Source: UBA2233 sp002347965 [NCBI: Nitrospirae bacterium UBA2233] (GTDB taxonomy: Bacteria; UBA2233). From it: 16,748 nucleotides of DNA. The notes under the pieces were generated by a model. It was not told where the DNA came from, searched no databases, and saw nothing but the letters and a program-made list of their open reading frames with translations. Shown piece after piece: positions 1 through 6,322 of the stretch. The first letter of the stretch is position 1. Each line of letters starts with the position of its first letter. The stretch is from assembly GCA_002347965.1 (NCBI GenBank), contig DDYN01000056.1, positions 1-16,748 on the forward strand. Reading direction: 5' to 3'. The translations under genes were made by a program, and so were the position numbers.

Positions 1-213
1 CTCGTTATCCTCTTTCTGGACGAGCCTTGCGAGCGCGACGAAATCTCGAACGGCTGCGATAAGCCCCGCAATCAGGCCCAAAACAAAAAAAAGAGGGGCT
101 TTGTCCGTCTTTGAATCCAAAAAAGCGCCCAACAAAAGCCCCGCAGCCAACTCCAAGGCCGCCTGGATGCTAAGCCCCCATGCAATCATAGCTTTCCTCG
201 AAAGGAACGCCAC
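1..213 (-). CDS. AtpZ/AtpI-family F-type ATP synthase accessory protein (3' end cut by window edge)
   Basis: Small membrane protein of the AtpZ/AtpI family, usually encoded first in ATP synthase operons and thought to help c-ring assembly or Mg2+ supply. The frame is open to base 1 with no stop, so the C-terminus lies outside. Two hydrophobic hairpin helices are visible: one around AALELAAGLLLGAFLD and a second around APLFFVLGLIAGLIAAVRDF, joined by the family's short LD-x-(T/S)-D-x-x-P loop. The start is uncertain. GTG at 213 has AAGGGG about 5 bases upstream and gives the usual short N-terminal tail. ATG at 189 (MIAWGLSIQ) also has a purine-rich GAGG upstream. It is divergent from the adenosyltransferase gene. 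The atp operon would be expected to continue leftwards. The family call is from the hydrophobic pattern and loop only, so the exact member (AtpZ or AtpI) is not settled. Confidence 0.75.
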   Translation of the reverse strand, partial: MAFLSRKAMIAWGLSIQAALELAAGLLLGAFLDSKTDKAPLFFVLGLIAGLIAAVRDFVALARLVQKEDNE

Positions 214-272
214 GGAGGCCCCTTTGGAGGTGTATACTCAAAAACAACGCCGTCTTTACGGGGTAAACCTAG

Positions 273-353
273 GCCCCTAGTGCATTCACGTTACCATAGC
301 CTGTATTTTTACGTCAACAGGAGCCAACAACTAGTTGCCCCTAGGCTTTCACG
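273..353 (+). repeat. imperfect direct repeat, GCCCCTAG(T)GC(A/T)TTCACG
   Basis: Two copies lie in the atpZ-pduO intergenic region: 273-290 (18 bases) and 337-353 (17 bases). They differ by one missing base and one substitution. The start-to-start distance is 64 bases, close to six helical turns. The first copy also holds half of a CTAGG/CCTAG inverted repeat (269-280). It touches the -10 of a weak minus-strand promoter candidate for atpZ. A role as paired regulator sites is inference. Confidence 0.45.
288..317 (-). promoter_or_regulatory. candidate promoter for the AtpZ/AtpI gene
   Basis: On the minus strand TTGACG (317-312, five of six consensus bases) is followed after 18 bases by TAACGT (293-288), which is preceded by TGG as in an extended -10. 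The -35 is good and the -10 is weak (three of six). The -10 overlaps the first direct-repeat copy. Confidence 0.25.
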
Positions 354-397
354 GGGATAAAATGGCGGCTGGAGACACAAAAGAACTGGGAAGGAAA

Positions 398-994
398 GTG
401 GGAGTTAGAATTACGAAAGTGTACACCCGGTACGGGGATAAGGGTTGGACCAGGCTGGCGGGAGGAAAGAAGGTATCCAAAGACCACAAAAGGGTGGCCG
501 CCTACGGGACGCTAGACGAGCTCAACGGGATTTTAGGCATCGTTCGAGCGTTTTGTTCTGGTCAGGATGAGGGCTTGCAGGCCGAGCTCGTAGAGCTGCT
601 CGTATGGCTTCAAAATGAGCTGTTCGACTTTGGCTCGGACATCGCAACGCCTCCCGAAGGGGCCGAAAATAGAGGCGTAAAGATCTTAGAGTTTCACGTG
701 GAACGGCTCGAAGCCTCGATCGACCGGCTGAATGCCGAACTAAAACCCTTGGATTCGTTCGTGCTTCCTGGCGGGAGCATGGCGGGGGCCTTCTTGCATC
801 AGGCGAGGACGGTGGCGAGAAGGGCCGAAAGGATCCTCGTCGGGCTTTCAAAGGAGGAGCCAGTGAACGAGACGCACCTTAAATACATCAACCGGATGAG
901 CGACCTTCTGTTTGTGATGGCCAGGTGGGCAAACAAAAGGCTTGGCGTTGCGGACGTTCTATGGCAACGAAAAGAAGGCGGTTCGTCTTTTTAG
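398..994 (+). CDS. pduO: PduO-type ATP:cob(I)alamin adenosyltransferase
   Basis: Transfers the adenosyl group of ATP to cob(I)alamin, giving adenosylcobalamin in the cytosol. Family motifs occur in order (numbering from GTG 398): TRYGDKG at 10-16 (ATP phosphate loop), RVAAYGTLDELNG around 32-44, LFDFGSDIATP, FVLPGGS, ARTVARRAERI (the Arg/Glu core helix of the trimer) and YINRMSDLLFVMARWANK near the C-terminus. From GTG 398 the protein is 198 residues, the usual size, and begins MGVRITKVYTR as relatives do, with GGGAAGG just upstream. ATG 362 (210 aa) is a possible alternative. TTG 335 would place one direct-repeat copy inside the gene and is unlikely. Oddities are Tyr where relatives usually have Thr in TR-T-GDKG, and Trp after it. 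The gene is monocistronic, and its stop abuts that of mreB on the other strand. The methylmalonyl-CoA mutase at the far end of the window is a natural consumer of its product. Confidence 0.92.
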   Translation: MGVRITKVYTRYGDKGWTRLAGGKKVSKDHKRVAAYGTLDELNGILGIVRAFCSGQDEGLQAELVELLVWLQNELFDFGSDIATPPEGAENRGVKILEFHVERLEASIDRLNAELKPLDSFVLPGGSMAGAFLHQARTVARRAERILVGLSKEEPVNETHLKYINRMSDLLFVMARWANKRLGVADVLWQRKEGGSSF

Positions 995-2017
995 CTAGAC
1001 GATACAGGTTTGCTTGTAGAGCCCGAAGTTCTCGAGGACGGTTCCGGCGCCCAGGACGACGACAATAAGCGGCGATTTAACCCTTGCCACCTTCAGCCCT
1101 GTCGCCTTGTGGATGCGAAGATGCAGGTTTCTAAGGAGCGAACCTCCTCCAGCCAGGACGACGCCGTTCTCCATGATGTCGCCCGCTATCTCGGGTGAGG
1201 CGTAAGATAGCCCCTTCAGGACCGATTCGACGATGGCGTTGACCGGGTCTTGAAGCGCTTCGAATATATCCTTGTCCGTAATGCGGAACTCCCTCGGGAC
1301 CCCCTCGATGACGTCTCTACCGATGGTTGACATCTCGACGGTGTTAGGCAGCTGGACGGCAGAACCCAGCAGGATTTTGAGCTTCTCCGCCTCAAAAATG
1401 CCGATTTGGAGGCCGTAGCGCTTTCGGATATAGCGGACGATCGCTTCGTCCATCTCGTCGCCCGCTACCCTGAGTGATTCGCTGTAAACCGTGGAGAACA
1501 TGGAAATGACGGCGATCTCTGTCGTTCCGCCCCCGATGTCGACGATCATGTGACCCTTGGGCGTATGGACCGGGAGTTTCGCCCCGATCGCTGCGGCCAT
1601 TGGCTCCTCGATCAGGTGGACCTCTTTGGCGGAAGCCTGCATTGCGGCGTCGATGACTGCCTTCTTTTCGACCTGCGTGGTGCCGGAAGGCACACCGATC
1701 ACCAGCGTGGGGCGAGTTAAATGAAACCCGTGATTGACCATTTTAATGAAGGTGCGGACCATGAGGTTGGTCTTGTTAAAGTCCGCGATGACGCCGTCTT
1801 TCAGGGGGCGGGCCGTTTCGACGTTTGGATGGCTCTTTCCGTAGAGCTTCTTGGCCTCGTTCCCTACGGCAAGAAGCCGAGGGGGTCTCAGCTGAACGGC
1901 CACGATGGAAGGTTCGTTCAGCACGATCCCCGAACCTGGCGTGTAGATGAGGGTGTTCGCTGTCCCGAGGTCGATGGCATAGCCATGACGAAAGATTCTG
2001 CGTAAAGAGCCTAACAT
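995..2017 (-). CDS. mreB: rod shape-determining protein MreB (actin-like ATPase)
   Basis: Bacterial actin that forms membrane-associated filaments and guides lateral wall synthesis through the elongasome. Visible motifs are phosphate-1 AIDLGTANTLIY (residues 14-25), the T-x-x-V-G-P/V-S region (LVIGVPSGTTQVEKKAV), phosphate-2 MIVDIGGGTTEIAVIS, and the adenosine motif GVVLAGGGSLLRNL. From ATG 2017 the protein is 340 residues, the normal length, starting MLGSLRRIFRHG, where the N-terminal amphipathic membrane-binding patch is expected. AAAAGGA lies about 4 bases upstream. A longer open frame to 2143 only adds sequence antisense to no motif and overlaps the upstream gene, so I reject it. The gene follows the GAF/GGDEF-like gene by 16 bases. 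mreC, mreD, pbp2 and rodA do not follow, because pduO on the other strand comes next. There is no room for a terminator at the junction. Confidence 0.96.
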   Translation of the reverse strand: MLGSLRRIFRHGYAIDLGTANTLIYTPGSGIVLNEPSIVAVQLRPPRLLAVGNEAKKLYGKSHPNVETARPLKDGVIADFNKTNLMVRTFIKMVNHGFHLTRPTLVIGVPSGTTQVEKKAVIDAAMQASAKEVHLIEEPMAAAIGAKLPVHTPKGHMIVDIGGGTTEIAVISMFSTVYSESLRVAGDEMDEAIVRYIRKRYGLQIGIFEAEKLKILLGSAVQLPNTVEMSTIGRDVIEGVPREFRITDKDIFEALQDPVNAIVESVLKGLSYASPEIAGDIMENGVVLAGGGSLLRNLHLRIHKATGLKVARVKSPLIVVVLGAGTVLENFGLYKQTCIV

Positions 2018-2033
2018 GTTCCTTTTTACACTT

Positions 2034-3431
2034 TTATTGGCAATACTTTTTTTCATCATACACGATTTTGAACGTGAGCGTGGGGGTGTTGGCCTCTCTT
2101 GGGCACTCAAATACTCTGCTTTGCCAAAAAATCTCAATAGCAAGCCTTTTTTCTAGCGTGTCTTTAAGTGAGGCCAAAAGGGGGAGGATCCGTTGACGGT
2201 AGAGCTTGTCGAGATTGTCCCTTCCGTCCCTAAAAACGATCGCGAGCTCTTCAAGGCCTAAGCTGAACACGGCCGTTTCTTTGGACTGTAAGGTTCGGAC
2301 CGTCTGAAAGAAAGCCCTCGTGAACGCAACGACCCGATAGTAGCCGTAAACCCTCGCTAATTCCTTGAGCCCGGTAAGTCGAAGAGTAAGGATTTTAAAC
2401 GGCCAGCCTTTTTGGAACATGTGCGTCACAAAGGCCTCGAAGGCGAGGGTGTTCAGCAGTTCCGTGTAGGGATCCTTGAGGTGCAACGTTTGCACGAGGT
2501 GTATGTCTAGCAGCCTCCTTAAGAACTCCTTGCCCAAGTGAGCGGCAAGAAACATTTCTTTTGGCGGCAGAGGGGATGCCGAGAAGACACCTAGAATGCC
2601 TTTCGTTTCCAAAGGGCCGGAAAGAGGAAGAAATAGCGCATACCCGTTTGAAGGCGTCGAAACATCCTCGGCAACGGCTGATGTTTGGGATTGTGATAGG
2701 TTCACGTTGACGGGGCAGCCCCTTGAAAGCGCCATGCCTACAAGGGAATGTTCCATGTCAACCGATTCCGGCGAAAACGGGTTTAACCCTCCAAACGTGT
2801 ACACGTCAGAGTCTAGCTCGGCCAAGACTTTCGAAGGAAGCGTAAAGATGAATCCCGTCCCATCGGGAAGGAAGCCGTCAAACCCGGCCTTGAGCGCGGC
2901 TAAGAGCGCAGCCTCGCCGGAGGCCTCTTCGAGCTTTTTTTGAATGTGCGCTAGCAGTTCCAAGTCTACGAGGACGAAACCGTCCGGCTCGCTTGGCCCC
3001 TTGGCAGGTTTGGCCTGCAAGAGTTTTGGCAGGAACCGCGTCGCCTGGATGAGGAGCTTTTCTTTGGTCTTATGGATGTCGTACGCCTTGAGCGAGTCTA
3101 GGTAGAGCAACCAAAACGGCTCTTTGGCGTTGATGGGGGCTAGCAGGGCCGATTTAATCGTGGGCGCATACTTGTACAGGCGGGTAAACCGCATCAACGC
3201 CTCGTCGCCGGCCGTAAAAAAGACCGGCTTGCCCTGCTGCAAGGCGGCGAGGGCAGAGGAAGGAAAGCCTTCAACAACGGCCTTCATGTTGAAATGCGGG
3301 GATAGGCTATGGCCGACAAAAGGCGAGAAGCGCGACCCTTCCAGCTTCAGGAGCGCGAGCGTATGTCCGTCCAGGGCGGAGTTGAAAAGCTCCAGGAAGG
3401 GTTCGAGCGTCCTGGATAAGGTTGTCCTCAT
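2034..3431 (-). CDS. GAF-GAF-degenerate GGDEF domain protein
   Basis: A predicted signalling protein of 465 residues. Two GAF-like alpha/beta modules occupy roughly residues 10-150 and 160-315. They are recognised by pattern (hydrophobic strands such as SALLAPINAKEPFWLLYLD and GYALFLPLSGPLETKGILGVFS), not by a search. A C-terminal GGDEF-like domain spans 320-465. It keeps the entry motif D-P-Y-T-E-L-L-N (320-327), but the metal-binding D-x-D-x-F-K strand reads LRLTGLKEL, and the signature loop reads SLGLEELAIVF (about 390-400) where GGDEF is expected. Diguanylate cyclase activity is therefore unlikely; a binding or scaffold role is inference. ATG 3431 is chosen because sequence upstream in frame looks non-coding and holds promoter elements. 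The AAGG is immediately adjacent, with a second AAGGA 11 bases further up. The gene precedes mreB by 16 bases, probably as an operon. Confidence 0.8.
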   Translation of the reverse strand: MRTTLSRTLEPFLELFNSALDGHTLALLKLEGSRFSPFVGHSLSPHFNMKAVVEGFPSSALAALQQGKPVFFTAGDEALMRFTRLYKYAPTIKSALLAPINAKEPFWLLYLDSLKAYDIHKTKEKLLIQATRFLPKLLQAKPAKGPSEPDGFVLVDLELLAHIQKKLEEASGEAALLAALKAGFDGFLPDGTGFIFTLPSKVLAELDSDVYTFGGLNPFSPESVDMEHSLVGMALSRGCPVNVNLSQSQTSAVAEDVSTPSNGYALFLPLSGPLETKGILGVFSASPLPPKEMFLAAHLGKEFLRRLLDIHLVQTLHLKDPYTELLNTLAFEAFVTHMFQKGWPFKILTLRLTGLKELARVYGYYRVVAFTRAFFQTVRTLQSKETAVFSLGLEELAIVFRDGRDNLDKLYRQRILPLLASLKDTLEKRLAIEIFWQSRVFECPREANTPTLTFKIVYDEKKYCQ

Positions 3432-3480
3432 CCTTATGGTGTTATTCCTTGCAACGAAATTTTTCGTTTTTGATCGGCCT

Positions 3481-3503
3481 AAAAGAGGGCTTCGCCCGCT
3501 TTT
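3481..3503 (-). other. stem-loop in the leader of the GAF/GGDEF-like gene
   Basis: AAAAGAGGGC and GCCCGCTTTT form a 10-bp stem with one mismatch and a three-base loop (TTC). It lies between the predicted minus-strand transcription start (about 3517) and ATG 3431. A second, weaker A/T-rich hairpin follows at about 3454-3470. It could be an attenuator or simply a stabilising leader structure. There is no clean U-tract after it on the minus strand. Confidence 0.35.
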
Positions 3504-3526
3504 GCATTCCAGGAGGCCGGTCGTAT

Positions 3527-3559
3527 TGTTATAATAGCATGCGGTCGGGGAAGCCAACC
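3527..3559 (-). promoter_or_regulatory. candidate promoter for the GAF/GGDEF-like gene and mreB
   Basis: On the minus strand TTGGCT (about 3557-3552, four of six) is followed after 18 bases by TATAAC (five of six), read from the sequence ATTATAACAATA. This gives a leader of about 85 bases before ATG 3431. The same A/T core reads as a perfect TATAAT on the plus strand, so the site may fire in both directions. Confidence 0.4.
3530..3535 (+). promoter_or_regulatory. perfect -10 box (TATAAT), candidate promoter for the ArnT-like gene
   Basis: TATAAT stands at 3530-3535 on the plus strand, but no convincing -35 lies 16-18 bases upstream (TTGCAT at 3502-3507 is too far). If used, transcription would begin near 3542 and give a leader of about 144 bases before ATG 3686. 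It overlaps the minus-strand -10. Confidence 0.35.
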
Positions 3560-3573
3560 TACCCGTCGGCATT

Positions 3574-3614
3574 CTTGGCTCGTATTTGGGCGTAGCGGCC
3601 GCCCTTAAGCCAAG
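3574..3614 (+). other. two-part hairpin in the predicted leader of the ArnT-like gene
   Basis: The outer arms CTTGGCT (3574-3580) and AGCCAAG (3608-3614) are perfectly complementary. Inside them GGGCG (3588-3592) pairs with CGCCC (3600-3604) around a seven-base loop. A further TTGAAT/ATTCAA hairpin (3648-3653 with 3666-3671) carries AAGG in its loop just before the start codon. Function unknown. Confidence 0.35.
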
Positions 3615-3685
3615 CAGTCTCATATCCTCACTCAGTGTTGTTTGGCGTTGAATCTCCAAGGTGAAATTCAAAACGGTATGGCGCA

Positions 3686-5302
3686 ATGATTAAGGTATGG
3701 GGAAGTTTGGCGCTCAAGGGGGGGTTGCTCCCGTTCGCGGTTTTTACCCTCGCGTTTCTTTTGTACGTTCCGTTCTTGGGACAAAGAGACCTATGGGCTC
3801 CCGACGAGCCTAGGTACGCAAGGGTTGCGGCCGAGATGCTCGAGCGCAAGGACTTCACCCTTCCTCGTTGGAACGGCCAGGTATACGCAGAAAAGCCCCC
3901 GTTGTTCTTTTGGAGTATCGCCTCGAGCGCGCGCATCCTTGGCGGGCTGAACGAGTTTTCGGCAAGGATACCAGTCGCTCTTTCGGCCTGTTTGCTGGCC
4001 GTAATCGTTTTCTTCCTGACGCTCGAGTTCGGCCAACCCTCAAGAGTTGGGATTTTGGCCGCCGTTTGCTTTTTTAGCGTTCAAAAGATCTTTTGGCAGG
4101 CACGGTTTGGCCAGATCGAGATGGTTTTAAACATGCTGATGTTTGGAGCCTTTTTGTGCCTTTTGAAGGGCTTGCGAACGAAAAACATCGCGCTTTGGGT
4201 TTTAGGAGGCGTGCTTTGTGGCCTGGCGACGCTCACCAAAGGCCCGATCGGGCTCGTGTTTCCAGGGGTCTTCACGTTGTTTGCGCTGATCATCCTCGAA
4301 GGTATGGCGTTCCCACGCATTCATTGGTGGCCGATCGCGGCTGTCGCCTACCTTGTTCCTATGTTGCCATGGATGATTTCCGTGCTCGCCGTCGCAGGTC
4401 CGGATTATTTAGGCCTTGTATTCCTAAAGCAGAGCTTGGGGAGGTATTTGGATCCATGGCATCACTACAAGCCTTTTTATCACTACCTGCTCGTGTTTAT
4501 CCCCGGGTTTTTCCCGGCGACAGTCCTGCTTATACCCGGGCTGTTTCGAGGGTTTTGGGGCTCGCTCAAGGAGCACAAAAAGGCGCTGTGGGTTTCTGGT
4601 GGGATTGCGCTGTTCGTCCTGCTCTTCTTTTCGTTGAGCAAGGGTAAAAGGGATATTTATATCCTCCCCGCCTACATTGCCCTATGCCCTTTCGTTGCGA
4701 TCCTCATGGATCAGGCGGCCAAAGAAGCCGACCGTTTTCGCGGGTTCTGGAGGATTGTGTTTTTCTTCCAAACGCTCATGGCATGGCTCCTAGGCCTTGC
4801 GGGGGTTGTATTGTTGGTCGATGGCCTCCTTGGGCGGATCCCAAAAAACCCGTACGGGTCTTTTGAGGGCATCGTGTTGCTTTTGGCGGGCGTCTTGTTT
4901 GGTCTGAGCTCAAGGCTTAAAACTAGCCCCCCTGTACGTTTTTTGGCCCCATACATCGCCTTTTCTTTCCTGCTGCACGGCTTTATCCTTCCACCGATCG
5001 ACCGTTACAAGTCTGCCAAGTCCTTCGTCTTGATGCTAAAAAACCGCTTTGGAGGCGATGCGGAACTAGCAAGCTTTGGACCTCCAAACGTAGGGCTATT
5101 GTTCTATTATGGCAAGAACATCCCCGTCTTTCGTGATGTCGAGGGCCTTGGGGCGGCGGCCAAAAAAGACGGGCCAACCTATCGCCTTGTGGTCTGCTAT
5201 GCCTCTGACTTTGAGAAGTTACCCAAGAAGGACGCCTTTATTCCCATTCTAAAAGGACGTATCGGGTCAAAAACTCTAATTGTCGGCCGCTATGGCCTCT
5301 AG
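3686..5302 (+). CDS. ArnT-like integral membrane glycosyltransferase (GT83 / PMT_2 family)
   Basis: Polytopic membrane protein of 538 residues that is expected to move a sugar from an undecaprenyl-phosphate donor onto an acceptor at the periplasmic face, such as lipid A, core LPS or protein. The N-terminal helix (about 14-32) leads into the diagnostic first periplasmic loop D-L-W-x-P-D-E-P-R-Y-A (residues 35-45), with the acidic pair D40-E41, followed by EKPPLFFW at 69-76. About a dozen hydrophobic segments follow, then a short soluble C-terminal domain. The ATG has no strong Shine-Dalgarno sequence. The gene is monocistronic, preceded by a structured leader, and its last 27 bases overlap the end of the convergent GT9 gene. 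No arnBCADEF genes are present in the window, so L-Ara4N as substrate should not be assumed. Confidence 0.88.
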   Translation: MIKVWGSLALKGGLLPFAVFTLAFLLYVPFLGQRDLWAPDEPRYARVAAEMLERKDFTLPRWNGQVYAEKPPLFFWSIASSARILGGLNEFSARIPVALSACLLAVIVFFLTLEFGQPSRVGILAAVCFFSVQKIFWQARFGQIEMVLNMLMFGAFLCLLKGLRTKNIALWVLGGVLCGLATLTKGPIGLVFPGVFTLFALIILEGMAFPRIHWWPIAAVAYLVPMLPWMISVLAVAGPDYLGLVFLKQSLGRYLDPWHHYKPFYHYLLVFIPGFFPATVLLIPGLFRGFWGSLKEHKKALWVSGGIALFVLLFFSLSKGKRDIYILPAYIALCPFVAILMDQAAKEADRFRGFWRIVFFFQTLMAWLLGLAGVVLLVDGLLGRIPKNPYGSFEGIVLLLAGVLFGLSSRLKTSPPVRFLAPYIAFSFLLHGFILPPIDRYKSAKSFVLMLKNRFGGDAELASFGPPNVGLLFYYGKNIPVFRDVEGLGAAAKKDGPTYRLVVCYASDFEKLPKKDAFIPILKGRIGSKTLIVGRYGL

Positions 5303-6322
5303 GACGGCGCAAACGACCTCGTCTACGCCGATCCCGGCCATTAGCGCGTTTTTCTGGGCAAGGGGAAGGTGCTTCATGCGGGAGTCCTTGAGGGCCTCGT
5401 GTATGGGCGGAACGAGCACCTTCCCCTTGCCCAAGGGAGCCCATTTTAGGGGAGAATGGGCCTTGAGCGGGGAGAAGAGCCCGACGGTTTTAACGCCGAG
5501 CAGGCTCGCTAGGTGAAGAACCCCCGTCGAGGGGGCTACAAGGACACGGAAGCGCTTCAACACCGCGGCAAACTCTGACAGTTCCAGGCCTACGACTTTT
5601 ACGGCGGGCGTGTCGGACTCGCGCAGAATCGCATCTAGCAGCCCCCCTTCAAGGGCCGAACCGGTCAGGACGGGCACAACGCTCCCTGTCGCCGTAAGGC
5701 GCTTCAAGAGCTTTGCGTAGTTAGCAAGCGGCCAGTTGAGGGCGGACCCGCCAAAGCCCGGATGGATTCCGACCAAGGGACGGGAGGTCAAGAGGGAGGG
5801 ATGTGCTTCAAAAAAGGAATCCGCACCGCTTTTCTGGGATTCCGGGAAGGCCACAGGAAGGGCGTCGAACAGCTCTTTCGGGGAGGCTTCACGGTGGCCC
5901 ACGAGCCTTTCTAAAAAGGCAAGAGCGAACCTGCTTTCGTGGACTGGCGGATGAGAGCGGCGAAGAGAAACCTTGTTGTTGAACAACAGCCCGCTCGGCT
6001 TGTAGGCATAGCCCACCCGCACGGGGATTTGAAGGAAGAACGAGGCAAGGGCGGCTTGAAAGGGCGCATAGACCGCCATGAGCGTATTCAGACGCATTGA
6101 CCGGAGGCCTTCGAGTAGCTCCAAAAAGGGGCTGTTTCGCCCCATAGGGACCCACGAAACCCCATCGATCGGTACGATCTTTGAAAGCCCCGCAACCTTC
6201 GGGTTAACGATCAAAATTACCCCGCAATCAGGAAAAGCACGGCGGGTTGCTAAAACAAGCGGAAGCGTGAGGATCAAGTCGCCCAGCCCGTCGTTTCTAA
6301 GGATGCCTATCGCTTTAGACAT
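5276..6322 (-). CDS. glycosyltransferase family 9 (heptosyltransferase-like), last gene of the LPS operon
   Basis: 348-residue cytosolic GT-B enzyme of the ADP-heptose:LPS heptosyltransferase family. Residues 4-27 (IGILRNDGLGDLILTLPL...) form the N-terminal acceptor-domain signature. VGIHPGFGGSALNWPLANYAKLL opens the nucleotide-sugar domain, and APSTGVLHLASLLGVKTVGLFSP is the conserved donor-binding (D/S)-T-G-x-x-H-x-A segment. Here Ser replaces the usual Asp or Gly before TG. ATG 6322 overlaps the kinase stop by 8 bases (ATGTCTAA), which indicates translational coupling. It lacks the C-terminal Cys cluster of its paralogue at 7087-8199. The 3' part carries a perfect 19-bp inverted repeat and a smaller hairpin. 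The acceptor and exact sugar cannot be told from the sequence. Confidence 0.9.
   Translation of the reverse strand: MSKAIGILRNDGLGDLILTLPLVLATRRAFPDCGVILIVNPKVAGLSKIVPIDGVSWVPMGRNSPFLELLEGLRSMRLNTLMAVYAPFQAALASFFLQIPVRVGYAYKPSGLLFNNKVSLRRSHPPVHESRFALAFLERLVGHREASPKELFDALPVAFPESQKSGADSFFEAHPSLLTSRPLVGIHPGFGGSALNWPLANYAKLLKRLTATGSVVPVLTGSALEGGLLDAILRESDTPAVKVVGLELSEFAAVLKRFRVLVAPSTGVLHLASLLGVKTVGLFSPLKAHSPLKWAPLGKGKVLVPPIHEALKDSRMKHLPLAQKNALMAGIGVDEVVCAVLEAIAADN
5355..5433. repeat. perfect 19-bp inverted repeat with 41-base centre, inside a GT9 gene
   Basis: The arm at 5355-5373 is the exact reverse complement of the arm at 5415-5433. The centre is 5374-5414. Both arms are coding, for parts of PLGKGKVL and KHLPLAQ on the minus strand. 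Neither side has a U-tract, so it is not a standard terminator. It begins 53 bases after the ArnT-like stop codon. A further 7-bp hairpin (5439-5445 with 5455-5461) sits beside it. Confidence 0.9.

Noticed and set aside
335-397. TTG or ATG starts extending the adenosyltransferase by 21 or 12 residues
   Set aside because: GTG 398 gives the family N-terminus and size. ATG 362 remains possible, but TTG 335 would put one direct-repeat copy inside the gene.
214-397. Cobalamin riboswitch upstream of the adenosyltransferase
   Set aside because: I could not find a B12-box-like sequence or the expected multi-stem architecture, and the gap is too short for a full element.
2018-2143. 42-residue N-terminal extension of MreB
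   Set aside because: It overlaps the 3' end of the upstream gene, has no MreB similarity, and ATG 2017 has a good ribosome-binding site and gives the family length.
3432-3686. 85-residue N-terminal extension of the GAF/GGDEF-like protein
   Set aside because: It would run through the divergent promoter and leader to the ArnT-like start codon, and its sequence has no domain character.
3628-3936. 102-residue open frame on the minus strand over the ArnT-like start
   Set aside because: It is antisense to the well-supported ArnT-like coding sequence and shows no motif.
5355-5433. Intrinsic terminator at the 19-bp inverted repeat
   Set aside because: No U-tract follows on either strand; the T-run lies before the hairpin on the plus strand.
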